From: JALONH01 sp046329235
Lineage (GTDB): Bacteria > Bacteroidota > Bacteroidia > Cytophagales > Cytophagaceae
Direction: 5' to 3'
Assembly (NCBI GenBank): GCA_046329235.1
Contig: JAXLVA010000001.1
Span: 2,914,001 to 2,978,000, forward strand
Length of the DNA stretch: 64,000 bases
Shown: positions 16,890-26,925 of the stretch, piece after piece
How the letters are laid out: each line of letters starts with the position of its first letter
Numbering within the stretch: position 1 is the first letter of the stretch
Program-made: the position numbers and the translations under genes
The notes under the pieces: generated by a model
Told to the model about the DNA's origin: nothing
The model's input: only the letters and a program-made list of their open reading frames with translations
Database searches by the model: none

Positions 16890-17108
16890 AACCTGTTTTT
16901 TATAATAGATATACTTCCAAATAAGTCTGCTAATTTATCCACAATCAACTTATAATCCAAAATTTTAAAGGGAATTTAATATGGATTATTATGCATATTT
17001 TATAGACAAATAACATTTTTCCTGTTCATAACTTCAAAACGTGCTTAACAATCAAGTTATTATAAAGCACTCTGAAGTTAATTGGATTTAACTATTAAAA
17101 CTAAAGAA

Positions 17109-18107
17109 TTAAATTATTTCTTCCAATTTTCTTCGAAATTCATTTGTTGGAATCTTTTTAGGCTGAATTTGAATCCCTTCGTTCCCTGTTACCAAGTTTT
17201 GATAACCCAAATACACCTCCTCTTTACCATAATCTATACATATTACTTTAGCCCCTAGGTTTACCGGTATGGAATCCGAATAAGCGATAGCTTCATTCGA
17301 GTATAAGGGTAAAATGCTTTTTTGATCCGTCAAAATGACCATCACTTCTCTATGGCAATTTTTAGGTACCGGAGGAAGTTGAACATAAATTGGTCGTTTT
17401 TCCTCTTCACTATCCCAAAACTTGTCACAGTTAATCCATCCCAATGATTTTGTTCTAAATACATAATCACTGTAGGTTTGTTGCTCTGCGGTGTAATATC
17501 CTTCTACATTATCTCCTTCCATCCAATACACTTCTTCATTCACTACATTGTTATTTAATGATTGTATAGAATCGCTTAATTCCCAGAATAGATTTCCTTG
17601 TTCATCTGTTTGGCCGGAAAAATATTGCATATCCAAATCAACACTACCCGGCATATGAATCTCAATCCCTTCTTCACACACAACCGTTAACAATCCTTTT
17701 GAATCTTTTATCTCTACAAAAATACTTCCGGCGCTAATAAGTAATTCATTGGCAGTGCGAGTAAATGCTCGTTCTAAAATATAGTCTTCGTTATCATAAC
17801 ATTCTTTTAAAGTAATAGTGATGTTACTATCGGCAGGAGTCCCATCGGCATGTGTTAAACAGTCAGTGGAGAATTGTAGTCGAGTCCCTTTTTTTCCTGT
17901 GATGTCAATCCAACCGGAATTTTCCTTGAAGGATTGTGTTGTTACTCCCCAAACCGGAGTGGATATAGAAGAGAGGTTGTAATGTTTTGGATATTGATAC
18001 ACTTGTGCTCGGTTGATATTCGTGTTGTAAGGAGTGCAAGCGATGACAAACACAATCATAATAACAACAGCAAGAATGAAGGCAGAATTTTTTGGGAGCG
18101 ATTTCAT
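17109..18107 (-). CDS. Lipoprotein of unknown function
   Basis: 332 residues with a hydrophobic N-terminus ending VIACTPYN (Cys24 as probable lipidation site). Residues about 65-135 resemble the short beta-rich module found in several Bacteroidota surface proteins (GKKGTRLQFSTDCLTHADG, then SNITITLKECYDNEDYIL and RTANELLISAGSIFVEI). No catalytic motif is seen. It is divergent from gldM, with about 160 bp between the two starts, and lies between the GldJ-type gene and gldM. A link to gliding or T9SS is only positional. Confidence 0.65.
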   Translation of the reverse strand: MKSLPKNSAFILAVVIMIVFVIACTPYNTNINRAQVYQYPKHYNLSSISTPVWGVTTQSFKENSGWIDITGKKGTRLQFSTDCLTHADGTPADSNITITLKECYDNEDYILERAFTRTANELLISAGSIFVEIKDSKGLLTVVCEEGIEIHMPGSVDLDMQYFSGQTDEQGNLFWELSDSIQSLNNNVVNEEVYWMEGDNVEGYYTAEQQTYSDYVFRTKSLGWINCDKFWDSEEEKRPIYVQLPPVPKNCHREVMVILTDQKSILPLYSNEAIAYSDSIPVNLGAKVICIDYGKEEVYLGYQNLVTGNEGIQIQPKKIPTNEFRRKLEEII

Positions 18108-18265
18108 AAGCGTAGAGGTTTCTACTATAATGCGCTGGTGTGAAAAAGATACAAGTCACAATTTTTATTATTTCTACTGTATCTTTTTTTCATTCCTGCT
18201 TTATGATTACAACCACAGCCTCCCGGGAGTTGCTTAATGGGAAACCAAACCACTTTAAGAAACTT

Positions 18266-19870
18266 ATGGCAACAGGAAAAGAATCACCCAGACAACGCAT
18301 GATAGGTATGATGTACCTTGTGCTGACTGCTCTATTGGCCTTACAGGTAAGTTCGGCTATTATAGAGAAATTTATATCGCTGAACTCCAGTATGGAATTA
18401 GCTATTGATCGTGCAGCAGCACAAAATCAAATGCAATATTCTGCGATTCAAAAAGCAGTAAAGGATCGTGGAAATAAAACTACGGAACTTCGTTTACTGG
18501 AACAGTCACAACAATTGAAAAAACAATCGAATGATTTGATTGTGTATATGAATCAATTGAAACAAGAGATGATTGATGCTTCCGGTGGGAAAGAAGAGGA
18601 CGGCACGTTGAAGGGTGCTAAAGAAGAAACGGCTATCGAAGTAATGATGGTGGGCGCATCTCCTAAAACCGGTAAAGCGTATGAATTGCAAAAACGTTTG
18701 AATGATTATGCTGCGTTTGTACAATCAGTGACTGGCAAACCTGTTCCTAAACTAGCGATGGATGGCAAAGAGGATCCCTTGTATCAAAACAATACGGAAC
18801 AAAAGAATAAAGATTTTGCACAGTTGAACTTTGCTCAAACTCCTTTAGTAGCAGCTATGGCGGTAGTGAGTGAATTAGAAACAAGAGTGGTATCTATCGA
18901 AAGAGATGCGGTGAATGATATGATGGCGAGAGTGGGTCTTGAAGATTTTAAAGTAGATCGCTTAACTCCTATGGTCCGTTCTTCGTCGAAATATGTTCCG
19001 GCAGGAACGCCGTATCAAGCAGAAGTTTTTATGTCAGCTACATCATCTTCTATGTTACCACAAATTTCGGTTGGTAGTCAAGCCTTAACAGTTGATGGTA
19101 ATGGAATAGGTCAATTTAAGTTCACGGCATCCGGAGGAAATTATGATCCACAAGGGTTGGCTAAAAAATCCTTTACGGCACAAATCAAAGTGAAGAAACC
19201 GAATGGACAAGACACAGTATATAATGTAACAGAAGAGTATTATGTAGTACAACCATTAATTAAAGTAAGCTCGGTGGCTTCGCAATCCTTATACTTTAAT
19301 TGTGGTAATAAAAAAGAAGTGAATGTTCCGACCTTAGGTGCCTACTATAATCCTACTTTCTCCGCTGCAGGTGCATCAGTGAAAACGACGGATAAAAAAG
19401 GAATCATTTATATTACACCTAATACTTCGACGGTAGAATTAAAAGTCTTTAGTAGTGGACAATATATTGGTTCTGAAAAGTATAAAGTGATACCGGTACC
19501 AAAACCTACGATTGAAGTAAAAGTGAATAATGCACCTGTGAATATTAAACAGGGTGTATCTCCACAAGCGATTCGTAGCATCTCTATCAAAGCTATTCCG
19601 GAACCTAACTTTGCAAAAGATCAACCGGAAGATGCTATCTACAAAGTAACGGAATGGTCTATTGAAGTAGGTCGAGGAAGAAGAGGTGTATCTGGAGCAA
19701 ATCAATCTGTGAAAAATAGTGAAATACAACCATACAATGGTTCACTATTACAAGATAAAGATGTAATCATGATAACTCCGGTAAAAGTGATGCGTAAAAA
19801 TTTTCAGGGAACGTGGGAAGAGGTAAGTATGCCGAGCACCCCAATTTTAATACCTGTGTATTCCAATTAA
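18266..19870 (+). CDS. gldM: GldM/PorM family T9SS inner-membrane motor protein
   Basis: GldM spans the inner membrane once and reaches through the periplasm to couple the GldL motor to the outer-membrane ring. I chose the ATG at 18266 (MATGKESPRQRMIGMMYLVL), which matches the family start of a short basic segment followed by one membrane helix; the frame is open 126 bp further upstream. That gives 534 residues, close to the usual length. The remainder is a periplasmic rod: a long alpha-helical part to about residue 190 and then several beta domains. It stands alone on the plus strand with its own terminator, although gldM is normally found in a gldK-L-M-N operon. Confidence 0.88.
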   Translation: MATGKESPRQRMIGMMYLVLTALLALQVSSAIIEKFISLNSSMELAIDRAAAQNQMQYSAIQKAVKDRGNKTTELRLLEQSQQLKKQSNDLIVYMNQLKQEMIDASGGKEEDGTLKGAKEETAIEVMMVGASPKTGKAYELQKRLNDYAAFVQSVTGKPVPKLAMDGKEDPLYQNNTEQKNKDFAQLNFAQTPLVAAMAVVSELETRVVSIERDAVNDMMARVGLEDFKVDRLTPMVRSSSKYVPAGTPYQAEVFMSATSSSMLPQISVGSQALTVDGNGIGQFKFTASGGNYDPQGLAKKSFTAQIKVKKPNGQDTVYNVTEEYYVVQPLIKVSSVASQSLYFNCGNKKEVNVPTLGAYYNPTFSAAGASVKTTDKKGIIYITPNTSTVELKVFSSGQYIGSEKYKVIPVPKPTIEVKVNNAPVNIKQGVSPQAIRSISIKAIPEPNFAKDQPEDAIYKVTEWSIEVGRGRRGVSGANQSVKNSEIQPYNGSLLQDKDVIMITPVKVMRKNFQGTWEEVSMPSTPILIPVYSN

Positions 19871-19882
19871 GTTTCGTTTAGT

Positions 19883-19914
19883 AAAGGGTAGTCAAATTGA
19901 CTATCCTTTTTTTT
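19883..19914 (+). terminator. Terminator of gldM
   Basis: AAGGGTAGTCAA pairs with TTGACTATCCTT, allowing one G-T pair, and is followed by a run of T. It lies just after the gldM stop. Confidence 0.85.
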
Positions 19915-19955
19915 ATATTGTTACTACTCTAGTGTAAAAATCATATATTTAGAAT

Positions 19956-20879
19956 ATGAAAAAGCCACTAACTTTTATTTTTCTACTCTTTTTAAAAGTT
20001 ACATTATCTTATTCCCAAAACGAAAGATTTGAAGTAAAATATTCATATGTGAACAATTGGCCGTATCATTTTAATGAAGGGGAATGTGTTATTAGTTCAG
20101 AATACAATGAAATACCTTTTTCAATTTTTAAAAACAAATACGTTATTCCTACTGATTCTACTAAAAATATAGTTATTAATGAAGAAAGTGAAGAATACCA
20201 ATTCATCAATTACAAAAATCAAACTTACTCATATAAAATAGAATATATATGGCATATCAAAGGAACTCCTAATCAGTCAATGAAAGTCTATTCTTTTGCT
20301 AGTTTGTCGTTTAATCTAAAAAATTTAAATAGAAAAGGAAATGAGATGATAATGGAGTTCGAAAATTTTGTCCAGGAAGAAGATTCTTTAAGATTCAGGT
20401 TTTTAGATATTTTAAATAATGAGTACGAAAAATATATTCTTCAAAAATTAAATATTGACTTGAACATCTATCATCATTTATCTAACTCTAAAAAAGTGAT
20501 TATATGTGAAGAGGAATATTCTATGAAAGATTCATTGACTTTAAATACTAAATATAATTCTCTTAAAATTAGAAACATTAGAGTAATTGATACCCTTGAA
20601 AAAACAGTTTGTGAAGATTTAGTTTCTTTTGTTACCAATAAATCGAATTTATACTCGCCCGTTTATGTAGACTGTTATATTCCGAATTACAAGATGATAT
20701 TCAAGGATGCTCAAGATCATGTAATAGCTGTTATTAATTTACAATATCAAGATAATGAATGTTCTGGTTATGATTACGAAGTTTTTATAACGGATAAATT
20801 TGCTATCAAAGGATCTGCGACTATCATCAATGGAGCTGATTTTATAAAACTTTTATTTAGTACCTTTAAACAAAACTAA
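19956..20879 (+). CDS. Secreted protein of unknown function
   Basis: 307 residues with a signal peptide of about 20 residues (FIFLLFLKVTLSYSQ, cut after Ser-Gln). The mature part is Asn/Lys/Glu-rich and beta-like, with four or five scattered Cys. No family is recognised. A promoter-like word TATATTTA (19944-19951) ends only 4 bp before the ATG, which would give a nearly leaderless mRNA. Composition is more AT-rich than gldM. Confidence 0.6.
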   Translation: MKKPLTFIFLLFLKVTLSYSQNERFEVKYSYVNNWPYHFNEGECVISSEYNEIPFSIFKNKYVIPTDSTKNIVINEESEEYQFINYKNQTYSYKIEYIWHIKGTPNQSMKVYSFASLSFNLKNLNRKGNEMIMEFENFVQEEDSLRFRFLDILNNEYEKYILQKLNIDLNIYHHLSNSKKVIICEEEYSMKDSLTLNTKYNSLKIRNIRVIDTLEKTVCEDLVSFVTNKSNLYSPVYVDCYIPNYKMIFKDAQDHVIAVINLQYQDNECSGYDYEVFITDKFAIKGSATIINGADFIKLLFSTFKQN

Positions 20880-20896
20880 GTTTAGTAAAACCATAT

Positions 20897-22000
20897 ATGG
20901 ATAATTCTATTCCATTTCTTTCTTTACATACACAGCAAAAAGTGATGGAGTCAGAATTGTTTGACTTGTATCGTCAATTGCAGGAAGATGCATGGTTTAT
21001 TTTAGGAAAACAATTATCCTCCTTTGAATCCAAATATGCGGATTACTCGGGAGTGAAGCATACCGTGGGCGTGGGTAACGGTTTTGATGCTTTAGTTATC
21101 AGTTTGAAAGCGTTACAAATTGGTCCCGAAGATGAGGTCATTGTTCCGGCAAATTCATTCATAGCTACTATCTCGGCCGTGGTGCAAGTAGGCGCTATTC
21201 CAATTCTAATTGATCCGAATCCAACCACTTATGTGATCGGTAAAAAAGAAATAGAACATTTCATCACAAATAATACCAAAGCCATCATCCCGGTGCACTT
21301 GTTTGGTAATCCTTGTCCAATGGATGAAATACTATCGTTGGCTACGGAGAAGAATCTGTTCGTCATCGAAGATAATGCTCAAGCTCATGGGGCTTCTTTT
21401 CAAAATAAAAAAACAGGAAGTTTTGGTCATATTAATGCCACAAGCTTTTATCCCGTAAAACCTTTAGGTGCCATGGGCGACGGCGGTGCCATCACCACCA
21501 ACGATGATAAGTTAGCGGCTTTTGCTCAGACCTATAGAAACTACGGTTCTTCTGAAAAATACTTATATGAAATGCATGGGGTGAACTCAAGGCTTGATGA
21601 AATGCAAGCCGGCATCCTTTCCATCAAATTGAAGTATTTGGAACAATGGAATAAAGAGAGAGAAGCACAAGCAATAGTCTATCAAAAAGAATTAGCCAAT
21701 GTAGGCGACTTACGTTTCCAGCAAATTACTCCAAAGGCTACTTCCGCTTATCATGTTTTTACTATACAAACGGAAAAACGAAATGAGCTTCAAGATTTTT
21801 TATTGAAAGAAGGAATTCAAACGATAGTCCATTACCCCGTGCCTCCGTTCCAGCAGCTTGCCTATTCCTCTATGATCGAAAATAGAAGTCCGTTGAACGG
21901 AACACAAAAACTAGCTTCTACCTTATTAAGTCTACCATTGTATAATGGTTTTGTTCAACAAGAGGTAGTCGTAGATAAGATTAAAAAGTTTTACTCGTGA
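20897..22000 (+). CDS. DegT/DnrJ/EryC1/StrS-family sugar aminotransferase
   Basis: PLP-dependent aminotransferase acting on nucleotide-linked keto-sugars, 367 residues, full length. Seen: VGNGFDALVISLKALQIG (PLP phosphate site), ALPVHLFGNPCPMDEIL-type block, VIEDNAQAHGA (the Asp that holds the PLP ring nitrogen), and SFYPVKPLGAMGDGGAI with the Schiff-base Lys. RNYGSSEKY and NSRLDEMQAGIL are further family blocks. The pattern resembles enzymes making dTDP-3-amino-3,6-dideoxyhexoses, but no other sugar-nucleotide genes are adjacent. It ends by overlapping 10 bp with the convergent membrane protein gene. Confidence 0.9.
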   Translation: MDNSIPFLSLHTQQKVMESELFDLYRQLQEDAWFILGKQLSSFESKYADYSGVKHTVGVGNGFDALVISLKALQIGPEDEVIVPANSFIATISAVVQVGAIPILIDPNPTTYVIGKKEIEHFITNNTKAIIPVHLFGNPCPMDEILSLATEKNLFVIEDNAQAHGASFQNKKTGSFGHINATSFYPVKPLGAMGDGGAITTNDDKLAAFAQTYRNYGSSEKYLYEMHGVNSRLDEMQAGILSIKLKYLEQWNKEREAQAIVYQKELANVGDLRFQQITPKATSAYHVFTIQTEKRNELQDFLLKEGIQTIVHYPVPPFQQLAYSSMIENRSPLNGTQKLASTLLSLPLYNGFVQQEVVVDKIKKFYS

Positions 22001-23442
22001 TTTTTATATAGTCGATATCGATCAATGATTCGATAATGTAGTAGAAGCTCACTACTTACTCGTGATTGATTACATTCAGAATAGTTATTCCAAGAAAAAA
22101 CGGAGAGTCCTTCATTTAGTGTAGTACAATCATCGGTACTGCTTTGCAGTTGATATAAATTCTTTTTCTCTAATTCATTATCATCATACCAAACCGGCAT
22201 GGAATCTTTGCTCCAATAAAAAATGGAGATTATTATCCATGGAATTAAAAAAGTAATAATCACACGAGTGTTTTTTTGTTCTAAAATATAAACAGAACAA
22301 GTGCTCACTAAAAAAAGTAATACCGATAAAGCTGGAAGGAAAGTATCTCTGCGTAATATATACGGACGATAATCTCTACAACCACCTAAAGGCAATAGGA
22401 AACAATAGGCAGCTATCAGCAAAATTGAAAAGAGCAGAATAATAAAGAGATTTTCTTGAATGAACTTTTTACCGGATAACCATAACACAAATCCTAAGAA
22501 CACTACAAGATATAGACCGCCTTCTTTATAACCGAAGAAGGAATAATAAATCCCTTTTACTAATCCTTTATATCTGTCAATAATAGAAATAGTACAGGAA
22601 TCATTTTCTATATTAAAAGAACCTAAATAAAGAGAATAAAAACTAAATCCGAATCCGACACATAGAATTGTTAATAGAATTTTATCGGTGGCCACTAGCT
22701 TCGAAAAACGAATCGTAATGTTCCGTTTTTCTCCAATAGCAGTAAGGTCCAGTAATAAAAAGCCAAATATTAAGCCGTTGATGATAATTATTAAGGGTGC
22801 AGTGAGCGGACCGAAAGAAACCATAAACAGAGATATCGGTATATATACAAGTAATAGCCCTTTGGGCAAAGGGTGCTTTTTTAGATAGCTGAAATAATAG
22901 ATAGGAATGTAGTATAACATTAATGTACACAACGGAAGTGTGTAAAACATCGCATAGGTGATGGTCTTGTCTAAAAAACTATAATAATCGATAAACGCTC
23001 CATGGCTTATTAGAAATGGAGATATAATCACCATGGCAAACAACCATTTTTTGTATAGAAAGCCACTAAAGGAAGCCGCATAATAACCAACCAATGCGAG
23101 AAACATGATGTGAATGAAAAGTTTGGCTATGGTAATCGCTAGATAAACACTTTCAATTGGATTAGTAAACTTCTGAAGTAAAAGAGGGACATGATAAAAA
23201 TAACTATGCATCACATAATGCGAAGTAAAGCGATTAGTAGCACCATATCGTTCTTTATCCAGAAGAGCAGATTTCCCAAGAGGATCTTCTAATACCTTGG
23301 TATACCACTCTGCCGGTAAAACGATAGCGGCAAAGTCGCCATCTACTTTGGTGTGGCTATATTGCTTGGTAGCATAAAGTAATTCAGCTATCAAAATGAT
23401 GACAGCTATTATCCAAAAAAATCGACTATGTAGGAATGACAT
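21991..23442 (-). CDS. Multi-pass membrane protein, possible glycosyltransferase-like
   Basis: 483 residues with about 10-12 predicted membrane helices. The first helix is followed by an extracytoplasmic loop with VDGDFAAIVLPAEWY and EDPLG, an arrangement seen in GT-C type glycosyltransferases where acidic residues follow TM1. That is a resemblance, not an identification. The C-terminal ~60 residues form a soluble Asn/Ser-rich tail. It starts 7 bp after hemH, so it is in the hemH operon, and ends in overlap with a sugar aminotransferase gene. Confidence 0.6.
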   Translation of the reverse strand: MSFLHSRFFWIIAVIILIAELLYATKQYSHTKVDGDFAAIVLPAEWYTKVLEDPLGKSALLDKERYGATNRFTSHYVMHSYFYHVPLLLQKFTNPIESVYLAITIAKLFIHIMFLALVGYYAASFSGFLYKKWLFAMVIISPFLISHGAFIDYYSFLDKTITYAMFYTLPLCTLMLYYIPIYYFSYLKKHPLPKGLLLVYIPISLFMVSFGPLTAPLIIIINGLIFGFLLLDLTAIGEKRNITIRFSKLVATDKILLTILCVGFGFSFYSLYLGSFNIENDSCTISIIDRYKGLVKGIYYSFFGYKEGGLYLVVFLGFVLWLSGKKFIQENLFIILLFSILLIAAYCFLLPLGGCRDYRPYILRRDTFLPALSVLLFLVSTCSVYILEQKNTRVIITFLIPWIIISIFYWSKDSMPVWYDDNELEKKNLYQLQSSTDDCTTLNEGLSVFSWNNYSECNQSRVSSELLLHYRIIDRYRLYKNHE

Positions 23443-23449
23443 CTTTTCC

Positions 23450-24481
23450 TTAAGAATTAATGACCATGTCTTTCAAACACTCAATCCAAGTAGGATCCGA
23501 GTTTAAGCTTTCAATTAATTGCCAGTGCTCTCCGCCGTTTTCTTCAAACAATAATTTATATTCTTCACCGCCTTCGACCGTCGTTTCCAAACAATCCGCA
23601 ATGAATGATGGGGAGAAGAACAGAATACTCTTTTTCCCTTGTTTACCTAATTCAGCAATCGTATGATCGGTATATGGTTTAATCCAAGGGGTCTTACCTA
23701 AGCGCGATTGGAAGCTTACAGAATATTTTCCTTCTTCTAAACCTAACTCTTTCACCAATAATCGAGTAGTTTCATAACACTGTGCTCTGTAACAGTGTTG
23801 GTTCTTTGGTCCGTACTTATTACAACAAGAACCCAACTGGCAATACCCATCTACCGAACTACGGTTAATTTGTCGCTCCGGTATACCGTGATAAGAAAAT
23901 ACGATATGATCCCAATTTCTTTGAGCCATGTATTTACGACCTAAGTCGGCAAATGCTTTAATGAATAGCGGGTGGTCAAAAAACTTAGAAATTACCTGAA
24001 TATCCGGAGTCACCTCCCATTTTTGGATTATTCTTAGTGCTTCTTCCACTGCCGAACCGGTGGATGCGGAGGCATATTGTGGAAATAAAGGGATGATAAT
24101 GATTTTGTTATAACCTTTTCCTTCAAGTACTGACACAGCTGACTCAATACTTGGGTTTTGATATCTCATTCCAAGAATAACGGTATAGTCGTCGCCTAGG
24201 CTCTTTTGTAGTAAGTCCTTGACATCCAGACCATGAAACATTAATGGAGAACCGCGCTCTGTCCAAAGTTTTCTATACTCATGAGCCGATTTAGGGGCTC
24301 TAAAAGGGGCAATAATGAAGTTAATTAGCAGCCAACGGTTGAACCAAGGGATGTCAATGACACGTCTATCCATCAAAAATTGACGAAGGTATTTGCGCAC
24401 GTCGGATGTGCTGGTACTGTCCGGTGTCCCTAAATTGATTAAGAAGACTGCTGTTTTAGTATTTTTATTAGGCAATGCCAT
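23450..24481 (-). CDS. hemH: Ferrochelatase
   Basis: Inserts iron into protoporphyrin (or coproporphyrin) in haem synthesis. I chose the ATG at 24481 (MALPNKNTKTAVFLINLGTP), giving 343 residues; the 30 residues available upstream are Cys-rich and not family-like. Conserved blocks: FLINLGTPDS, RGSPLMFH, ILGMRYQNPSIESAV, FPQYASASTGSA, the active-site FSYHGIPERQI with the catalytic His, and SFQSRLGKTPWIKPYTD. A glycyl-tRNA synthetase gene starts divergently 69 bp away. Confidence 0.96.
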   Translation of the reverse strand: MALPNKNTKTAVFLINLGTPDSTSTSDVRKYLRQFLMDRRVIDIPWFNRWLLINFIIAPFRAPKSAHEYRKLWTERGSPLMFHGLDVKDLLQKSLGDDYTVILGMRYQNPSIESAVSVLEGKGYNKIIIIPLFPQYASASTGSAVEEALRIIQKWEVTPDIQVISKFFDHPLFIKAFADLGRKYMAQRNWDHIVFSYHGIPERQINRSSVDGYCQLGSCCNKYGPKNQHCYRAQCYETTRLLVKELGLEEGKYSVSFQSRLGKTPWIKPYTDHTIAELGKQGKKSILFFSPSFIADCLETTVEGGEEYKLLFEENGGEHWQLIESLNSDPTWIECLKDMVINS

Positions 24482-24549
24482 AGAAACCTGTTTATTTTGC
24501 AAACTTAACAAAATTCGGTAAACGTTTTTACATCTAACGTAACACGTAC

Positions 24550-26052
24550 ATGGAACAAAAAGTGGTAGCACCTGCAGAAGCAGGGATTATGAAAAAAGTA
24601 GTAGCACATGCTAAAGAATATGGCTTTGTGTTTCCTTCCTCTGAAATTTATGATGGTTTAGCAGCTGTGTATGACTACGGTCAAATGGGTGTTGAATTAA
24701 AAAATAATATTAAAACGGTGTGGTACAAAGCCATGACTCAATTAAACGATAATATCGTAGGGATTGACGCGGCTATTTTCATGCATCCGTTAACTTGGAA
24801 AGCATCCGGTCACGTAGACGGTTTTAGCGATCCAATGATTGATAACAAAGATTCTAAGAAACGTTACCGTGCCGATGTGATTGTAGAAGATCATGCCGCA
24901 GCATTAGAAGCAGCAGGTAAAAAAGAAGAAGGTGATGCGTTGGTTAAAAAGCTTGCTCGTTTGTTAGAAGCAAATGATTTAAAAGGTGTTCAAGAGTTGA
25001 TTATCAATGCCGGTATCAAATGTCCGGTAAGTGGTACGGCTAACTGGACGGAAGTACGTCAGTTTAATTTGATGTTCTCTACACAAGTGGGATCCGTTGC
25101 AGAAGATGCTTCTTTAATTTATTTACGTCCGGAGACAGCACAAGGGATTTTTGTTAACTTCCTTAACGTGCAAAAAACCGGAAGAATGAAGATACCATTT
25201 GGTATTGCACAAATAGGTAAAGCTTTCCGTAATGAAATTGTAGCACGTCAGTTTACTTTCCGTATGCGTGAGTTCGAACAAATGGAGATGCAATTCTTCA
25301 TTCGTCCGGGGACTGAAATGGAATGGTATAATAAGTGGAAAGAAACTCGTATGAAATGGCACCAAGCTATGGGTATTCCTGCGAACAAACTACGTTTCCA
25401 CGACCACGAAAAATTAGCACACTATGCGAACGCTGCAGTGGATATTGAATTTGAATTCCCATTCGGTTTCAAAGAAATGGAAGGAATTCACTCACGTACT
25501 GATTTCGATTTGGGTAATCACCAAGAGTTGTCGAAGAAGAAACAACAATACTTTGATAACGATATTGACGAAGCTACAGGTAAACCTTATGGTAACTATG
25601 TACCTTATGTAGTAGAAACATCAGTAGGTGCGGATCGTTGTTTCTTAGCTATCTTATGTAACGCTTATACAGAAGAAGTAAGCGGCGAAGGTGAAAACCA
25701 AAAAGAAAGAACGTATTTGAAATTACATCCGGCTTTAGCTCCAATTAAAGCAGCTATTCTTCCTATTACGAAGAAAGATGGTTTACCGGAAAAAGCGATG
25801 GAAATTTATAATGAGTTGAAATACGATATTAAAGTAACGTATGAAGATAAAGACTCTATTGGTAAACGTTATACTCGTAATGATTTGATTGGTACACCAT
25901 TCTGTATCGCGGTGGATCATCAAACATTAGAAGATAACACCGTGACGATTCGTCACAGAGATTCCATGGAACAAGAGCGAGTAGCGATTAGCGAATTGAG
26001 AGTGAAGATTCGCAAGGCGACGAGCTGGAGAAGCATTTTAGAAAAAGTATAA
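24550..26052 (+). CDS. glyQS: Glycine--tRNA ligase, single-chain class II
   Basis: Charges tRNA-Gly. 500 residues, the single-chain alpha2 type rather than the two-subunit GlyQ/GlyS form. Class II motifs are clear: motif 2 IGKAFRNEIVARQFTFRMREFEQMEM (around residues 220-245, with the FRNE arginine) and motif 3 YVVETSVGADRCFLAIL. LRPETAQGIFVNF and the C-terminal anticodon-binding domain (RYTRNDLIGTPFCIAV) complete the picture. A strong terminator follows. Confidence 0.97.
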   Translation: MEQKVVAPAEAGIMKKVVAHAKEYGFVFPSSEIYDGLAAVYDYGQMGVELKNNIKTVWYKAMTQLNDNIVGIDAAIFMHPLTWKASGHVDGFSDPMIDNKDSKKRYRADVIVEDHAAALEAAGKKEEGDALVKKLARLLEANDLKGVQELIINAGIKCPVSGTANWTEVRQFNLMFSTQVGSVAEDASLIYLRPETAQGIFVNFLNVQKTGRMKIPFGIAQIGKAFRNEIVARQFTFRMREFEQMEMQFFIRPGTEMEWYNKWKETRMKWHQAMGIPANKLRFHDHEKLAHYANAAVDIEFEFPFGFKEMEGIHSRTDFDLGNHQELSKKKQQYFDNDIDEATGKPYGNYVPYVVETSVGADRCFLAILCNAYTEEVSGEGENQKERTYLKLHPALAPIKAAILPITKKDGLPEKAMEIYNELKYDIKVTYEDKDSIGKRYTRNDLIGTPFCIAVDHQTLEDNTVTIRHRDSMEQERVAISELRVKIRKATSWRSILEKV

Positions 26053-26062
26053 TAACGTTTGA

Positions 26063-26088
26063 AGAGGGTGTGACGCACCCTCTTTTTA
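26063..26088 (+). terminator. Terminator of the glycyl-tRNA synthetase gene
   Basis: AGAGGGTG and a matching CACCCTCT pair perfectly around the loop TGACG and lead into TTTTT. Confidence 0.92.
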
Positions 26089-26101
26089 TTTCATAACAGT
26101 A

Positions 26102-26908
26102 ATGAAAAAAATAATCGGTGGTATCGTTTTCTTGTGCATGTTAGTAACCGTAGCAAATGCACAAACAGATTCAAGTTCAATTAAAAAGAAAAAACTTCAT
26201 GGGACATTTTATATTACCTGGGGTTATCAAAAAGATTTCTATACACGTAGTACTGTTCGAGTAAAAGATAATTCCTCGGATGACTATGACTTTACCTTAT
26301 ATAATGTGAAAGCTCACGATAGAAGGGATATGGAAGATTTGTTAAATCAACCGTTAACTGTTCCGGAGTATGTGTTTTATGGAGGGTATTTTTTTAACAA
26401 TAAAAAAGATTTGGGAATTGAGATTGGTTGGGATCACTTAAAGTACATCGTTACAGACGGACAAAATGTACATATGAAAGGAAACATCCGTGGTACATAT
26501 TATGATCAAGACACCATAATTAATGCACCCTTTTTTCACTATGAACACACGAACGGAAATAATTATTTAACAGCTAGTTTACTGAAGCGATATAAGTTTT
26601 GGAATAATAGTTGGATTTCCGCATCCTTTATTTTAAAAGCAGGAGGAGGAGTATTAATTCCGAAAACGTATTCTGTGATGTTTGGCAATGAACGTGATGG
26701 TCCGTTTAGAGTAGCAGGTTATGTGATTGCAGCGGGAGCAGCTTTCCGTGCGGATATATTCGATTATTTCTTTATAGAAGCATCTACTAAATCAGCATTT
26801 GCTCATTACACACATGATAAGATTTATAAAAATGGTGTAGCCACTCAAATGTTCGGATCACAGCAGTTTATATTATCGGCAGGATTTAACATTCCTTTAT
26901 CTAAATAA
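26102..26908 (+). CDS. Putative outer-membrane beta-barrel protein
   Basis: 268 residues with a signal peptide ending VANAQ. The mature part is rich in alternating aromatic and polar residues (GTFYITWGYQKDFY, YVFYGGYFFNNKKDLGIEIG, and a C-terminal FILSAGFNIPLSK strand ending near the C-terminus), as expected for a small barrel of about 8-10 strands. No specific family is recognised. The gene is 14 bp past the end of the glyQS terminator and 17 bp ahead of a lipocalin-like gene, with which it may form an operon. Confidence 0.65.
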   Translation: MKKIIGGIVFLCMLVTVANAQTDSSSIKKKKLHGTFYITWGYQKDFYTRSTVRVKDNSSDDYDFTLYNVKAHDRRDMEDLLNQPLTVPEYVFYGGYFFNNKKDLGIEIGWDHLKYIVTDGQNVHMKGNIRGTYYDQDTIINAPFFHYEHTNGNNYLTASLLKRYKFWNNSWISASFILKAGGGVLIPKTYSVMFGNERDGPFRVAGYVIAAGAAFRADIFDYFFIEASTKSAFAHYTHDKIYKNGVATQMFGSQQFILSAGFNIPLSK

Positions 26909-26925
26909 ATGAAACAACTATTTTT

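Noticed and set aside
16935..16943. Perfect DnaA box TTATCCACA between the GldJ-type gene and the next lipoprotein gene
   Set aside because: A single box with no others nearby; expected by chance in a window of this size and base composition.
18140..18265. N-terminal extension of GldM
   Set aside because: The 42 upstream residues add an unrelated hydrophobic segment; family members begin at the basic segment just before the membrane helix (18266).
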